DNA of 64,000 nucleotides from Chryseobacterium sp. SN22 (GCF_008329705.1 NZ_VTSX01000004.1:124001-188000); one strand, 5' to 3'. Counted from the first letter of the stretch, positions 51,735 through 60,960 are shown. A program made the numbers and translations. The notes: a model not told the origin generated them from the letters alone.

Positions 51735-51742
51735 CAAATATA
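51735..51742 (-). promoter_or_regulatory. -7 box (TATATTTG) of the bestrophin gene
   Basis: A full match to TAnnTTTG on the minus strand. It decides the start codon of the gene. Confidence 0.5.
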
Positions 51743-51829
51743 ATTTTTTTCATTTTATCCCGGCTTTACGGAAAGCCGTAATTTTTTCCGGCTAAGCAGA
51801 TGGTTATTTGTCATAAAAATTATCAAAAA

Positions 51830-51994
51830 ATGGGATATTACAGAAAAGGACATTTTAAGAAAGACGGAACGTGGGTAAGCGGGCATTATGTAAGTACTTT
51901 CGGGCGCGGAAAAAGAAAAGCGAAAGGTCCACAGGGCTGTGTTGTAATTATTTTCGGAGGTCTTGTCTCACTGCTGGTTTATCTTTTAAGGTAG
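51830..51994 (+). CDS. Small protein with YRKGHFKKDGTWV motif and C-terminal helix
   Basis: A 54-residue protein from ATG 51830. The first part, KGHFKKDGTWVSGHYVS, contains a repeat-like GH-x-DGT-x-V-x-GHY pattern known from small proteins and DUFs with KDGTYVRGHYR-type motifs. A basic stretch (GRGKRKAKG) and a single membrane helix (VVIIFGGLVSLLVYLL) follow. Likely membrane-anchored; function unknown. Confidence 0.55.
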   Translation: MGYYRKGHFKKDGTWVSGHYVSTFGRGKRKAKGPQGCVVIIFGGLVSLLVYLLR

Positions 51995-52098
51995 GCCTGA
52001 AGAGGAACCTGGTGGGAAATGATAACCGAATATCAACTTTAAAATTTTTCAGGATTTCAAAAAAGTGCTATTTTTAGTCTCACTAAATACCACACAAA

Positions 52099-52968
52099 AT
52101 GATTCTCGAAAACGTAGATGCTGTTATTGATATTAGTAAAGAAGATTTTCAGAAAAATTATTTTAAAAAGAAAAAGCCCCTTCTGATCAAAAATTTTGCA
52201 AGCCGTTGGGAAGCTTTCGATCAATGGAATTTCGATTATATCCGGGAAAAAGCAGGGGAACAGGAAGTCCCGCTCTACGATAACAAACCTGCGGATGCCG
52301 GCAAAAGCTCTGATGCTCCGGTGGCCAAAATGAAAATGAAGGAATATATCGATACCATCAGAAGCAGGCCTTCGGATCTGAGGATTTTCTTTTACATCAT
52401 TACCGACCGGCTTCCGGAACTGCTGAAAAACTTTACCTACCCGGATCTGGGAATGAAATTTTTCAAACGCCTGCCCACCTTATTTTTCGGCGGAAGCGAA
52501 GCCCATGTGCTGATGCATTATGATGTGGACCTGGGCGATTTTCTGCATATCCATTTTGAAGGAAAGAAAAGGATTTTGTTGTTCGATCAGAAACAGTCGG
52601 CTTTCCTGTATAAAGTGCCGTTGTCGGTACATACCGTTTATGACGTGGATTACGAAAATCTGGATTACGAAAAATTCCCGGCACTGAAGCATGCCAAAGG
52701 TTTTGAAATCTTTATGGAACACGGCGATGCGCTTTTCATTCCCGGGGCATTTTGGCATTTCAACCGCTATCTGGAACCGGGATTCTCCATGTCGCTGCGC
52801 GCACTTCCCAACAAACCCGCTGTATTTGCCAATATGCTGTACCACGTGTTCATCATGCGGTATACCGACAAGCTGATGCGGAAACTGTTCAAAGCGAAAT
52901 GGGTAAATTATAAACAGAAGTGGGCCTATAAAAGGAGTTCGAAGGCTTTATTAAATCTTAATAAATAA
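52099..52968 (+). CDS. JmjC-like cupin (Cupin_8) protein
   Basis: A 289-residue cytoplasmic protein with a JmjC/Cupin_8 fold. The metal-binding HxD is MHYDVDLGDFLHIHFEGKK (core HYDVD), the 2-oxoglutarate-facing Lys may be in EGKKRILLF, and the second His lies in PGAFWHFNRY. Members are Fe(II)/2-oxoglutarate hydroxylases of proteins or RNA. The substrate is unknown. It stands alone. Confidence 0.85.
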   Translation: MILENVDAVIDISKEDFQKNYFKKKKPLLIKNFASRWEAFDQWNFDYIREKAGEQEVPLYDNKPADAGKSSDAPVAKMKMKEYIDTIRSRPSDLRIFFYIITDRLPELLKNFTYPDLGMKFFKRLPTLFFGGSEAHVLMHYDVDLGDFLHIHFEGKKRILLFDQKQSAFLYKVPLSVHTVYDVDYENLDYEKFPALKHAKGFEIFMEHGDALFIPGAFWHFNRYLEPGFSMSLRALPNKPAVFANMLYHVFIMRYTDKLMRKLFKAKWVNYKQKWAYKRSSKALLNLNK

Positions 52969-53338
52969 ACTTTTCAAAATTTTCAATGCAAAGATCTGTT
53001 TAAAGTTTATGATGTTAAATGGAAAGATTGATCTGATGAAGCATTGATTGGAAATAAAATATTTCTTGTGTGACCAGTAGTAAAGCGATAGATTTTGTAT
53101 AGAAATAGCAGGTCAGGCGAATAGATATTTTTCCGGAATGAAAAAGTTTGTGATCTTAGCTAAGTGAAATCAAATTCGACAGAGCCAAACGGCTTTGCAG
53201 ACTTAAGAGCAGTTAGTGATTGTAAAAATCTTTATGAGCTCTGCATTTAAGTTAAAACAAATATATAGCTTTTCAAAAACTTTACTCCTACTGTTTTATT
53301 TCCTATTTTTACCGTCCCAATTCTAAGAAAAGACTTTA
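52969..53338. other. 370-base intergenic region without a recognisable gene
   Basis: The stretch has stops in all frames at short intervals and no hairpin with a T run. A segment around 53170-53215 (GCCAAACGGCTTTGCAGACTTAAG) looks like a decayed intergenic repeat. The mutS promoter must be near its end, but I see only a weak TATTTTTA. Confidence 0.4.
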
Positions 53339-55930
53339 ATGGCAAAGGCAGCGAAAAAAGAAACCCCGTTAATGACCCAGTACAACACCATCAAGGCAAA
53401 ATATCCTGATGCGCTTTTGCTGTTCAGGGTAGGGGATTTTTACGAAACTTTCGGGCAGGATGCCGTGCGGACTTCTCAGATTTTAGGAATCGTCCTGACT
53501 AAAAGGGCCAACGGCGAAGGCCATATTGAGCTGGCCGGATTTCCGCATCACTCGGTGGATTCTTATCTGCCGAAACTCGTAAGGGCCGGAATGCGGGTGG
53601 CGATCTGCGACCAGCTGGAAGACCCGAAAACGGTAAAAGGGATCGTCAAAAGAGGGGTTACGGAATTGGTGACGCCCGGCGTTACGTTTAACGACCAGGT
53701 ACTGAATTCCAAAAAGAACAATTTCCTGCTTTCGCTTCATAAAGAAAAAGAGAAATTCGGGATTGCCCTGGTGGATATTTCTACCGGGGAATTCCTGGTA
53801 AGCGAAGGAAACCTGGAGAAGCTGATCCATATTGTCAATACTTTTGATCCGAGTGAAATCATTTACCAGCGAAGTGTTCAGATTCCGGAACAGCTTAAAA
53901 ATAAAAACGCCTTCAAGCTGGAAGACTGGGCGTATCAGTATAATTTTGCCTATGAAAAACTGACAAATCATTTCAAAACCAATTCATTAAAAGGATTCGG
54001 AATTGAAGGCCAGCAACTGGCGATTACTGCAGCGGGAGCTATTTTCGCTTATCTGGTAGAAGATACACATCATAATTTACTGGCGCACATTACCAAAATC
54101 CAGATCATTCCACAGGAGGATTTCCTGATGATGGACCATTTTACGCTGCGAAACCTGGAAATTGTATATCCGAGCCATCCTCAGGGAAAATCTTTGCTGG
54201 ATATTATCGATAAAACCTCAACGCCGATGGGCGGAAGGCTGTTGAGACGGAGGATCATTTTGCCGTTGAAATCCGTCGCTGAAATCAACAGGAGACTTTC
54301 GTTGATTGACTTTTTAAACGAAAACGATCAGCTTAAATATGAAATTTCACAGCTGCTGAAATCCATCTCGGATCTGGACCGGCTGATGGGGAAACTGGCT
54401 GCGGAAAAAATCTGTCCTAAAGAATTAGGTTATCTTCGTCAGAGCCTGATCAATATCCATAAAATCAAAGCCCTGCTTCATCCGCATGCCGATGTATTAG
54501 CGTGGCTGGATCCTCTGTATGATCAGGATGAACTGATCAAATGCCTTCAGAATCACCTGAACGACGAACTGCCGGTAAATCTGGCAAAAGGAAATGTTAT
54601 TAAAAACGGGATTTCCGAGGAACTCGACACGTTGAGAGGGTTGCAGTCGAAAGGAAGAGGGTTCCTGGATGAAATGTGCCAGCGGGAGATCGAGAGAACC
54701 GGAATTTCCAGCTTAAAAATAGATTTCAATAATGTCTTCGGCTATTATATTGAGGTAAGAAATACCCATAAAGACAAAGTTCCGGCTGACTGGCTGAGAA
54801 AACAGACGCTCGTGAACGCCGAGCGTTACATCACCGAAGAACTGAAAGAATACGAAAACCAGATCCTTGGTGCCGAAGAGAAAATCGGAGTCCTGGAAAA
54901 CGAACTGTACCGGAAAATATGCAGTGAAACGATGATCTACATCGATCATATTCAGGAAAACTCAAATATTATTGCCCAGCTGGACGTGGCAGTCGGCTTA
55001 TCGGAGCTGGCCGTTTCCGAAAGTTATACCAAACCTGTTCTAACGGAAACTTTTGCCATCGATTTAAAAGAAGCAAGACACCCGATCATTGAAAACGCAC
55101 TTCCTCTGGGGGAAAAATACATCCCGAATGATATTTTCCTGGATAAAGATTCGCAGCAGATCATTATGGTCACCGGGCCGAATATGGCCGGTAAATCCGC
55201 AATCCTCCGACAGACGGCGATTGTCTGCCTGATGGCCCAGATCGGAAGCTTTGTTCCGGCGAAATATGCGGAAATCGGGATTTTAGATAAAATTTTTACC
55301 AGGGTAGGCGCTACCGATAATATTTCTGCCGGGGAATCGACTTTCATGGTGGAAATGAACGAAGCCGCCAACATCCTGAATAATATCTCCGAGCGAAGTC
55401 TGATACTCCTGGATGAAATCGGCCGCGGAACTTCTACCTACGACGGGGTTTCCATCGCGTGGGCCATTGCAGAGTACCTCCATCAGCATCCTGCACAGGC
55501 CAAGACGCTGTTTGCCACGCATTATCATGAACTGAATGAAATGACGGTGAATTTTGAGCGGGTAAAAAACTTCCACGTTTCCATTCAGGAAAACAAAGGG
55601 AACATTATCTTTTTGAGAAAACTGGTGCCGGGCGGAAGCGAGCACAGCTTTGGGATCCATGTGGCCAAACTTGCCGGAATGCCGGCGAAAGTGGTCAACC
55701 GCGCCAATGAAATCCTGAAAACTCTTGAGGCCAGCCATACCCAGGGCGGAGGCTCTTCGGAAAAGATCAAAAGGGTAACAGAAGAAAATCTGCAGCTCTC
55801 TTTCTTTCAGCTCGATGATCCGGTATTGGAAAACATCCGGGAAGAACTGACGAAGATCGATATCAATACCTTAACCCCGATCGAAGCGTTAATGAAGCTG
55901 AATTCAATTAAAAAGATGATCGGAGGGTAA
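53339..55930 (+). CDS. mutS: DNA mismatch repair protein MutS
   Basis: An 863-residue MutS1. Mismatch recognition is by GDFYETFG with Phe34-Tyr35-Glu36. The connector, core and clamp domains follow. The ATPase has Walker A GPNMAGKSAI near residue 616, Walker B LLDEIGRGTSTYDG and FATHYHEL. The C-terminal end SFFQLDDPVLENIREELTKID has the HhH-like helices. It is monocistronic. Confidence 0.97.
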   Translation: MAKAAKKETPLMTQYNTIKAKYPDALLLFRVGDFYETFGQDAVRTSQILGIVLTKRANGEGHIELAGFPHHSVDSYLPKLVRAGMRVAICDQLEDPKTVKGIVKRGVTELVTPGVTFNDQVLNSKKNNFLLSLHKEKEKFGIALVDISTGEFLVSEGNLEKLIHIVNTFDPSEIIYQRSVQIPEQLKNKNAFKLEDWAYQYNFAYEKLTNHFKTNSLKGFGIEGQQLAITAAGAIFAYLVEDTHHNLLAHITKIQIIPQEDFLMMDHFTLRNLEIVYPSHPQGKSLLDIIDKTSTPMGGRLLRRRIILPLKSVAEINRRLSLIDFLNENDQLKYEISQLLKSISDLDRLMGKLAAEKICPKELGYLRQSLINIHKIKALLHPHADVLAWLDPLYDQDELIKCLQNHLNDELPVNLAKGNVIKNGISEELDTLRGLQSKGRGFLDEMCQREIERTGISSLKIDFNNVFGYYIEVRNTHKDKVPADWLRKQTLVNAERYITEELKEYENQILGAEEKIGVLENELYRKICSETMIYIDHIQENSNIIAQLDVAVGLSELAVSESYTKPVLTETFAIDLKEARHPIIENALPLGEKYIPNDIFLDKDSQQIIMVTGPNMAGKSAILRQTAIVCLMAQIGSFVPAKYAEIGILDKIFTRVGATDNISAGESTFMVEMNEAANILNNISERSLILLDEIGRGTSTYDGVSIAWAIAEYLHQHPAQAKTLFATHYHELNEMTVNFERVKNFHVSIQENKGNIIFLRKLVPGGSEHSFGIHVAKLAGMPAKVVNRANEILKTLEASHTQGGGSSEKIKRVTEENLQLSFFQLDDPVLENIREELTKIDINTLTPIEALMKLNSIKKMIGG

Positions 55931-55948
55931 TTATAGTTTCATTAGAAA

Positions 55949-56380
55949 TCATTTCAGATCCATACTGAAAGGAATCTGGATTTTACTTTGTAGGGGATTT
56001 CCAGCCTGTCTAGCCGGAATCCATTTGCCATTGATGCGGGATATTGCTTTTTCAACAGATTGGTTAAAGATTTTATTAGGTCCGAAAACTTTAATTTCTC
56101 TCATGGACCCGTCTTTTTCAATAATAAAACTGAGGGTAGCCTTAATGATGTTTTTACTCTTTTCCGTTTTTAAAAATTCTAAAAGAATAAGATTTTTAAT
56201 TCTTTGAACAAAAGCTTCCGTACCATTTGGAAAATATGCATGGTGATCAGGATAAAGATAGCATATTGTAGCTGTTTGAACATCCGCTTTTTTTGGATTT
56301 AAAGGCGTTTCCGGAAGCTCTTGCCCGAAAATCATTCCACAGATATTCATTATCAAAAATAAGATCAAAGGCTTTTTCAA
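55949..56380 (-). CDS. Secreted TonB C-terminal-domain protein
   Basis: A 143-residue protein with a signal peptide (ending FGQ) and one TonB C-terminal domain: ATLSFIIEKDGSMREIKVFG, cut to FIIEKDGSMREIKV, and INGKWIPARQAGNPLQSKIQIPF (core GKWIPARQAG). It lacks the membrane anchor and Pro-rich linker of TonB, so it is not an energy transducer of the usual kind. A related gene follows upstream at 56402, and a third at 59151. Confidence 0.82.
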   Translation of the reverse strand: MKKPLILFLIMNICGMIFGQELPETPLNPKKADVQTATICYLYPDHHAYFPNGTEAFVQRIKNLILLEFLKTEKSKNIIKATLSFIIEKDGSMREIKVFGPNKIFNQSVEKAISRINGKWIPARQAGNPLQSKIQIPFSMDLK

Positions 56381-56401
56381 ATGTGATTTTCCTGATTATG
56401 A

Positions 56402-56830
56402 TTAATTATATTTCTTCAATGTCAAAGGAAAAGTATAAAGATACCGTACCGGCTGACCGTTGACCATGGCAGGTTTCCATTTTACAAAAAGCCTTCTCAC
56501 GGCCACTTCGGCGGCATGAGAATGTTTCGGGTCATTTCCCAAAGCGGTTACGTACCGGACATATCCGGTTTTTTCCACAATGAAATAAACCCGGGTATCG
56601 ATTTTTCTGGATTTTACATCAATAACGTCCATCTTATCGGCAAATTCCTTTTTGAAGTTTTCCGTTCCGCCGGGAAATTCCGGTGGCGTATCGGCTTTGG
56701 TTACCGCATCATCAAGTTTCATTTTTGTCTTAAGTACGGCATAATCCGGCAATTCCCTAACGGAATTGTATTGCTGTGCAAATAATGAAATGCTTAAAAA
56801 CAAGCTTATGAAAAATAAGAACTTCTTCAT
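56402..56830 (-). CDS. Secreted TonB C-terminal-domain protein
   Basis: A 142-residue paralogue of the neighbouring gene. It has a signal peptide (ending FAQ), the PPEFPGGTENFKKEF motif typical of this family, then VYFIVEKTGYVRYV and FVKWKPAMVNGQPVRYLYTFPL (core WKPAMVNGQPV). It is the first of two genes in a unit with 55949 (21-base gap). Confidence 0.82.
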   Translation of the reverse strand: MKKFLFFISLFLSISLFAQQYNSVRELPDYAVLKTKMKLDDAVTKADTPPEFPGGTENFKKEFADKMDVIDVKSRKIDTRVYFIVEKTGYVRYVTALGNDPKHSHAAEVAVRRLFVKWKPAMVNGQPVRYLYTFPLTLKKYN

Positions 56831-56897
56831 ACCTGCAAAAATTAGATATTTTACGACAGCAAAAATGGAACCGTAGCGTAATAAAAAAGTACCAAAT

Positions 56898-57062
56898 CTA
56901 TTGGTGCTGAACTACAGTTAAGTGCTGATTAGCAACATTCTCCTTTATGGTGCAGGTTCCGGTGCAGATGTTCCCGGAGGAGTCGAGGCAGAAACATGCG
57001 GTGATGCATCCGTGTCTGCCGTTGATTTCCTTATGCTTTTTAGTAAACCTGTTTTTGATATT
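56898..57062 (-). pseudogene. Cys-rich bacteriocin-like peptide without a start codon
   Basis: A minus-strand frame reads NIKNRFTKKHKEINGRHG, then a segment with five Cys (CITACFCLDSSGNICTGTC), and ends at a TAG at 56898. The leader-like start, the ING near the junction and the Cys-rich core resemble the short bacteriocin-like peptides of Chryseobacterium, whose leaders begin MKNLKK. The codons before it have no ATG, GTG or TTG before a stop, so it seems to be a remnant. The 56831-57129 gap holds nothing else. Confidence 0.35.
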
Positions 57063-57129
57063 ATTATGAAAAATATCTTTTATAAAGGCTGATCGCTTAT
57101 TTTTACGGAAAATAAATCAAAAGATCCCA

Positions 57130-57528
57130 ATGAAAAAATCTGCGTTTCAGTTTCATTACAAATATTTCCTGGCTACTGTTTTTATATTTCTCTCCGAAGT
57201 CCTGATCGCCACTGTTTTAAAAGATATTTTCCTCATCAGAGCGTATCTGGGCGACATCATTGTTGTAATGCTGCTTTATACTTTTGTCAAAAGCTTTTTC
57301 AATATTCGGAATGATGTAAAAGTGATTTTTGGTATTCTCATTTTTTCTTTCACGGTAGAATTCGCACAGTATTTCAACATTGCAGAAAAGCTGGGCTTTC
57401 AGCCGGGAAGCACTATGTACATCGTGGTCGGCAATTCATTTTCCTGGATTGATATGTTCTGCTATGCCGTTGGATGTTTGCTGCTGATCATCTTTGTGAA
57501 ACTTACCGGAAAGCAGAAGCGGAATTAA
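57130..57528 (+). CDS. DUF2809 family membrane protein
   Basis: A 132-residue protein with four membrane helices. VEFAQYFNIAEKLGF and the D in GNSFSWIDMFCYAVG are motifs of DUF2809. Function unknown. It ends with a 4-base overlap with the convergent YARHG gene. Confidence 0.85.
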   Translation: MKKSAFQFHYKYFLATVFIFLSEVLIATVLKDIFLIRAYLGDIIVVMLLYTFVKSFFNIRNDVKVIFGILIFSFTVEFAQYFNIAEKLGFQPGSTMYIVVGNSFSWIDMFCYAVGCLLLIIFVKLTGKQKRN

Positions 57529-58442
57529 CGCCCGAAACTGTCGTATTTATCTTCCGCATATTTGATGAAACGGTTCAGTAAAGCTACATTTTCCTTTTCC
57601 ATGGGCGTCAGGTCGTTATCGACATTATTTGAAACCGGGATGTACCAGTCGGTCTGCTCAAAGAAATTCCGGTAGGTCTGCTTTTTAAAGGCATAGCCAT
57701 GCCTTGCAAAAACGGCATTCTTAATAATTTCCAGATCCAGTTTCCTTAAGTTTTTCAGGTCTTTTTCCGCGAGCTTTTGCTTGGAAGCATTGATTTTGAA
57801 TACGGCATCGGAAGCAATCCTGTTTTTGGAAGCCATATAGGTTTCCGTTTTTCCGGTCTCTTCATCGGTATACTTTTCCGCGAAATCCTTGGGGTTTTCC
57901 CAATCGATGAGGTCGCTGTTTTCGCTCAGCATAAAGTTGGGGTTGTATGCAAACTCTTTTTTCGCCAGCTTTAGGACTTTATGCGGTGATTTCACAGCTG
58001 AGGTATTAAACGCGCTCCATTTCCCGGTAATGCTGTCCTTGTTGAGCTTTACTTCAAATCTCCCATCGCTCTTGTCATTGCCCGGTTCGTCGAGGATAAA
58101 AGATTTTGTGGTTTCGTTGAAGATGCCACGGAAAGGCCGTTGGTTTCCGTTAACAATGCTTTGCCCGTAAACGCTGTCTTTGGTAATCCGGTTGATTTTC
58201 AGGGAAAGCTTCTTGTAAACATCGCCTTCATATTCCTCACCGATCTCCGGGGTAATCATCTCTTTTCCTGCAAAGTCGCCCATATAAATGCCATAATATT
58301 CTTTATGGATTTCCGGGGCAACGGCGGTGTCTTTTTTGGCAGAAGGATTATTTTGGACTGAAAGGTTTTCCTTTGATTCTTTTTTACAGCTTGCCAAAGT
58401 CAAAACGAGCAGGAAAGCCGAAATTAATTTTAAATTTTTCAT
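57525..58442 (-). CDS. YARHG-domain lipoprotein
   Basis: A 305-residue protein with a lipoprotein signal (ending LASC, Cys20) and a beta-rich middle. The C-terminal YARHG domain spans about 225-295 (NAVFARHGYAF, then FEQTDWYIP and LTPMEKENVALLNRF). The domain is extracellular and thought to bind peptidoglycan or another polymer. The middle part, DFAGKEMITPEIG and GIFNETTKSF, has no recognised domain. Monocistronic. Confidence 0.85.
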   Translation of the reverse strand: MKNLKLISAFLLVLTLASCKKESKENLSVQNNPSAKKDTAVAPEIHKEYYGIYMGDFAGKEMITPEIGEEYEGDVYKKLSLKINRITKDSVYGQSIVNGNQRPFRGIFNETTKSFILDEPGNDKSDGRFEVKLNKDSITGKWSAFNTSAVKSPHKVLKLAKKEFAYNPNFMLSENSDLIDWENPKDFAEKYTDEETGKTETYMASKNRIASDAVFKINASKQKLAEKDLKNLRKLDLEIIKNAVFARHGYAFKKQTYRNFFEQTDWYIPVSNNVDNDLTPMEKENVALLNRFIKYAEDKYDSFGR

Positions 58443-58503
58443 AGGTGATTCTGATAGGATTTAATGGAATTAAAGATCGTAAAATAATGGAAATGGAAAA
58501 GAC

Positions 58504-59142
58504 TTACAGGTATTTTTTTGCAATTAAATATTCAACCAACAGAATATTCGGGATCCAGCCGAGCCAGGCAATGATCCGGTAAACGTCCATCGGGTCCGGA
58601 TGACATGCATATACGAGAATGACCTTCCACATTCTCAGAGTAATGGCCGAAAGGGTCAAGGCAAAGCTCCGCCACATCCATTGCTTATGGGCTGAGAATT
58701 TTCTCTTACGGACCAGCTGATATGCTTTAAAAGTTGAAAACCACCAAAAGCCGCCTAAAAGGACAAATGAGATTTTGGAGTACAGCCCGCCATTGGCAAA
58801 GATTCCCATATAAACCCCGGAAGGAGCAGCCAGTATCAGGATCAGGAAAATATAAATCTTTCCTGCATTCCGGTGAAATTTTTTTATCCCAAAATCTTTT
58901 CTGAGAATGGCTAAAAACCCGCTGAGCAATATGAAAATACTGGCGTAGACATGGGTGTAAAAAAACCAAAGATACTCTGGCTGGTCGGTAACTTCCGTCT
59001 GTTTGATCATTAGGAAACTGGCATCCGGTCTCAGCGGAATGTATTCCAGGGTGATATGCAGCATCAGCCAAAAGAAATATCCGAATCCTACTATTAGAAG
59101 GATCTTTAAAAGATTAGAGATATTTCTTTTGACCGAAAGCAT
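58504..59142 (-). CDS. DUF2306 family membrane protein
   Basis: A 212-residue membrane protein with about six helices. HVYASIFILLSGFLAI, FHRNAGKIYIF, and HKQWMWRSFALTLSAITLR (core HKQWMWRSFALTLSA) are typical of DUF2306, with conserved His that may bind heme or metal. Eight bases downstream of the TonB C-terminal-domain gene, in the same direction. Confidence 0.85.
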   Translation of the reverse strand: MLSVKRNISNLLKILLIVGFGYFFWLMLHITLEYIPLRPDASFLMIKQTEVTDQPEYLWFFYTHVYASIFILLSGFLAILRKDFGIKKFHRNAGKIYIFLILILAAPSGVYMGIFANGGLYSKISFVLLGGFWWFSTFKAYQLVRKRKFSAHKQWMWRSFALTLSAITLRMWKVILVYACHPDPMDVYRIIAWLGWIPNILLVEYLIAKKYL

Positions 59143-59150
59143 TTATTATC

Positions 59151-59558
59151 TTATCCCTCCAAATTCATTGTTATAGGTAATCTAAATCTGAACTTTGTGG
59201 GATTTCCATTTATTGTAGCAGGTGTCCATTTGGTTTTAGACAGCAGTTTCATGATACGTTCCATTTCCTTATTCATGGATGGATCATCTCCTATAATTTT
59301 TATCTCTGTAACATTTCCTTCTTCAGAAATTATCAGCTGAGCTTCAGACTTTACTACTCCCTTTGATTTTATCTTATCAGCTCTAAACATTTTTGCAAAA
59401 GCATTTCTAAATGCATTTATGCCTCCGGGATATTCAGCGGGTTTTGTGAATTCATTAATAAGCAGCTCCTTTCTCAATGATCCTTTATTTTCAGCATTTT
59501 CTTGAGCAAAAATCTTTGCAGAACAAATCAGAACAATAATTACGATTAATTTTTTCAT
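59151..59558 (-). CDS. Secreted TonB C-terminal-domain protein
   Basis: A 135-residue relative of the genes at 55949 and 56402. It has a signal peptide (ending FAQ), PAEYPGGINAFRNAF, LIISEEGNVTEIKIIG and TKWTPATINGNPTKFRFRLPI (core KWTPATINGNP). It begins directly after the flavoprotein gene (1-base gap). Confidence 0.82.
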   Translation of the reverse strand: MKKLIVIIVLICSAKIFAQENAENKGSLRKELLINEFTKPAEYPGGINAFRNAFAKMFRADKIKSKGVVKSEAQLIISEEGNVTEIKIIGDDPSMNKEMERIMKLLSKTKWTPATINGNPTKFRFRLPITMNLEG

Positions 59559-59559
59559 G

Positions 59560-60774
59560 TTATAGTTTGTTTATATGATTATTCAAATCCTGCGCAATCA
59601 GCCAGCCCTCACTCCAGCACGTCTGGAAATTAAACCCGCCGGTTACGGCATCGATATTCAGCACTTCTCCGGCAACATAGAAATTGGGTAAAATCTTTGA
59701 AGCCATGTTTTTGAAGTTAATTTCCTTTAAATCAACCCCTCCGGCGGTGACGAATTCGTCTTTGAAAGTCGATTTTCCGGTCACCTGAAATTTCTTCCGG
59801 CATAAGTTTCCGATGATGGCCTGCATTTCTTTTCCGGAAAGATTCGCCACCTGTTTGTTGAGGTCTACATCTGAAACTTCCAGAATCCGCTGCCAGAACC
59901 GATTGGTAACCTCAAAAATCTTCGATTGCCCGATCGTCTTCTTCGGATTGGATTGCCTGAATTGCTGGAAGAGTTCTTCCGCATCCTCCGGAGTTTTGGA
60001 AATGAAATTCACTTCAATTTCAAAATGATACTTCACTTTAGCCAGGTTGATCGCTTCCCAGGCGGATATTTTCAGAATAGCCGGCCCCGAAAGCCCCCAA
60101 TGGGTAATCAGCAACGGTCCGCTTTCTTCGGTTTTAAGTTTAGGAATGGAAGTTTCCGCCATTTCAAAACTCGTTCCTGCCAGGTCTTTCAGCAATTCAT
60201 CTTTGATATTGAAGGTAAAAAGGGAAGGCACTAGATCGATGATTTTATGGCCCAAATTTTCAATCATTTTCAGGGACTTCGGAGAACTTCCGGTCGTGTA
60301 AACCACAACATCGGCTTCAAAATCCCCTAGGCTTGTTTTCACTAAATATTTACCATCCAGTTTTTCAATTTCTTTGACGGAGCATTTGGTCTTCACCTCC
60401 ACGTCTTTCTTTTGAACCTCATTCAACATGGCATTGATGATGCTTTGTGAAGAATTGCTTTCCGGAAAAACGCGGTTGTCGCTTTCTATTTTTAAGGCCA
60501 CATTCCGCTGCTCAAACCAATCCATGGTGTCTCCCGGCTGAAACTTGGTAAAAACGCTGAGCAGCTCCTTGTTTCCCCGTGGATAGAACTGCACCAGCTC
60601 CCGAGGGTCAAAGCAGGCGTGGGTGACATTGCACCGGCCGCCTCCGGAAATCTTCACTTTCTGAAGAACATCCGAATTCTGCTCGAGAATGGTAATCTTA
60701 TATTGTGTTTCGTCCAGGTTGGCAGCACAGAAAAATCCGGCAGCACCTCCTCCGATAATGATAATTCGTTTCAT
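59560..60774 (-). CDS. HI0933/YhiN-type NAD(P)/FAD-dependent oxidoreductase
   Basis: A 404-residue flavoprotein. The FAD-binding IIGGGAAGFFCA is at the start, KISGGGRCNVTH follows near residue 43, and the C-terminal FYVAGEVLNIDAVTGGFNFQ (core GEVLNIDAVTGGFN) ends the FAD site. This is the BaiN/HI0933 family; the substrate is unknown. It starts the operon with the TonB-CTD and DUF2306 genes. Confidence 0.93.
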   Translation of the reverse strand: MKRIIIIGGGAAGFFCAANLDETQYKITILEQNSDVLQKVKISGGGRCNVTHACFDPRELVQFYPRGNKELLSVFTKFQPGDTMDWFEQRNVALKIESDNRVFPESNSSQSIINAMLNEVQKKDVEVKTKCSVKEIEKLDGKYLVKTSLGDFEADVVVYTTGSSPKSLKMIENLGHKIIDLVPSLFTFNIKDELLKDLAGTSFEMAETSIPKLKTEESGPLLITHWGLSGPAILKISAWEAINLAKVKYHFEIEVNFISKTPEDAEELFQQFRQSNPKKTIGQSKIFEVTNRFWQRILEVSDVDLNKQVANLSGKEMQAIIGNLCRKKFQVTGKSTFKDEFVTAGGVDLKEINFKNMASKILPNFYVAGEVLNIDAVTGGFNFQTCWSEGWLIAQDLNNHINKL

Positions 60775-60918
60775 AGCTTGTTAATCTTATGCTCAAGATT
60801 ATTTTTGCAAAACTACAATTTTTATAAACCATCTTATTTGAGTAATTTTGAAGAATGTAATTTTTGACCGATATTAAAAATTATTGCCGTAAAATAATGA
60901 AGACTTATCGTAGCAGTG

Positions 60919-60960
60919 TGGTTTGTCATTCCGTAGGAATCTCAGCAAAGTCTCTTAAAA
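60919..60960. repeat. Probable dispersed element (GTCATTCCGTAGGAATCTC type)
   Basis: The stretch GTCATTCCGTAGGAATCTC contains the arms ATTCC and GGAAT around GTA and resembles an element common in Chryseobacterium intergenic DNA, from memory. A short frame over it (60864-61049) looks spurious. Confidence 0.4.

Noticed and set aside
51871..52077. 68-residue frame after the bestrophin gene
   Set aside because: It overlaps the 51830 frame and has an improbable, basic composition.
53100..53230. Possible small gene in the mutS upstream gap
   Set aside because: All frames are broken by stops within about 30 codons and none has a signal or domain pattern.
57570..57580. GTTCAGTA-like matches inside coding regions (also near 38960)
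   Set aside because: They are single half-sites inside genes, without a partner 21 bp away.
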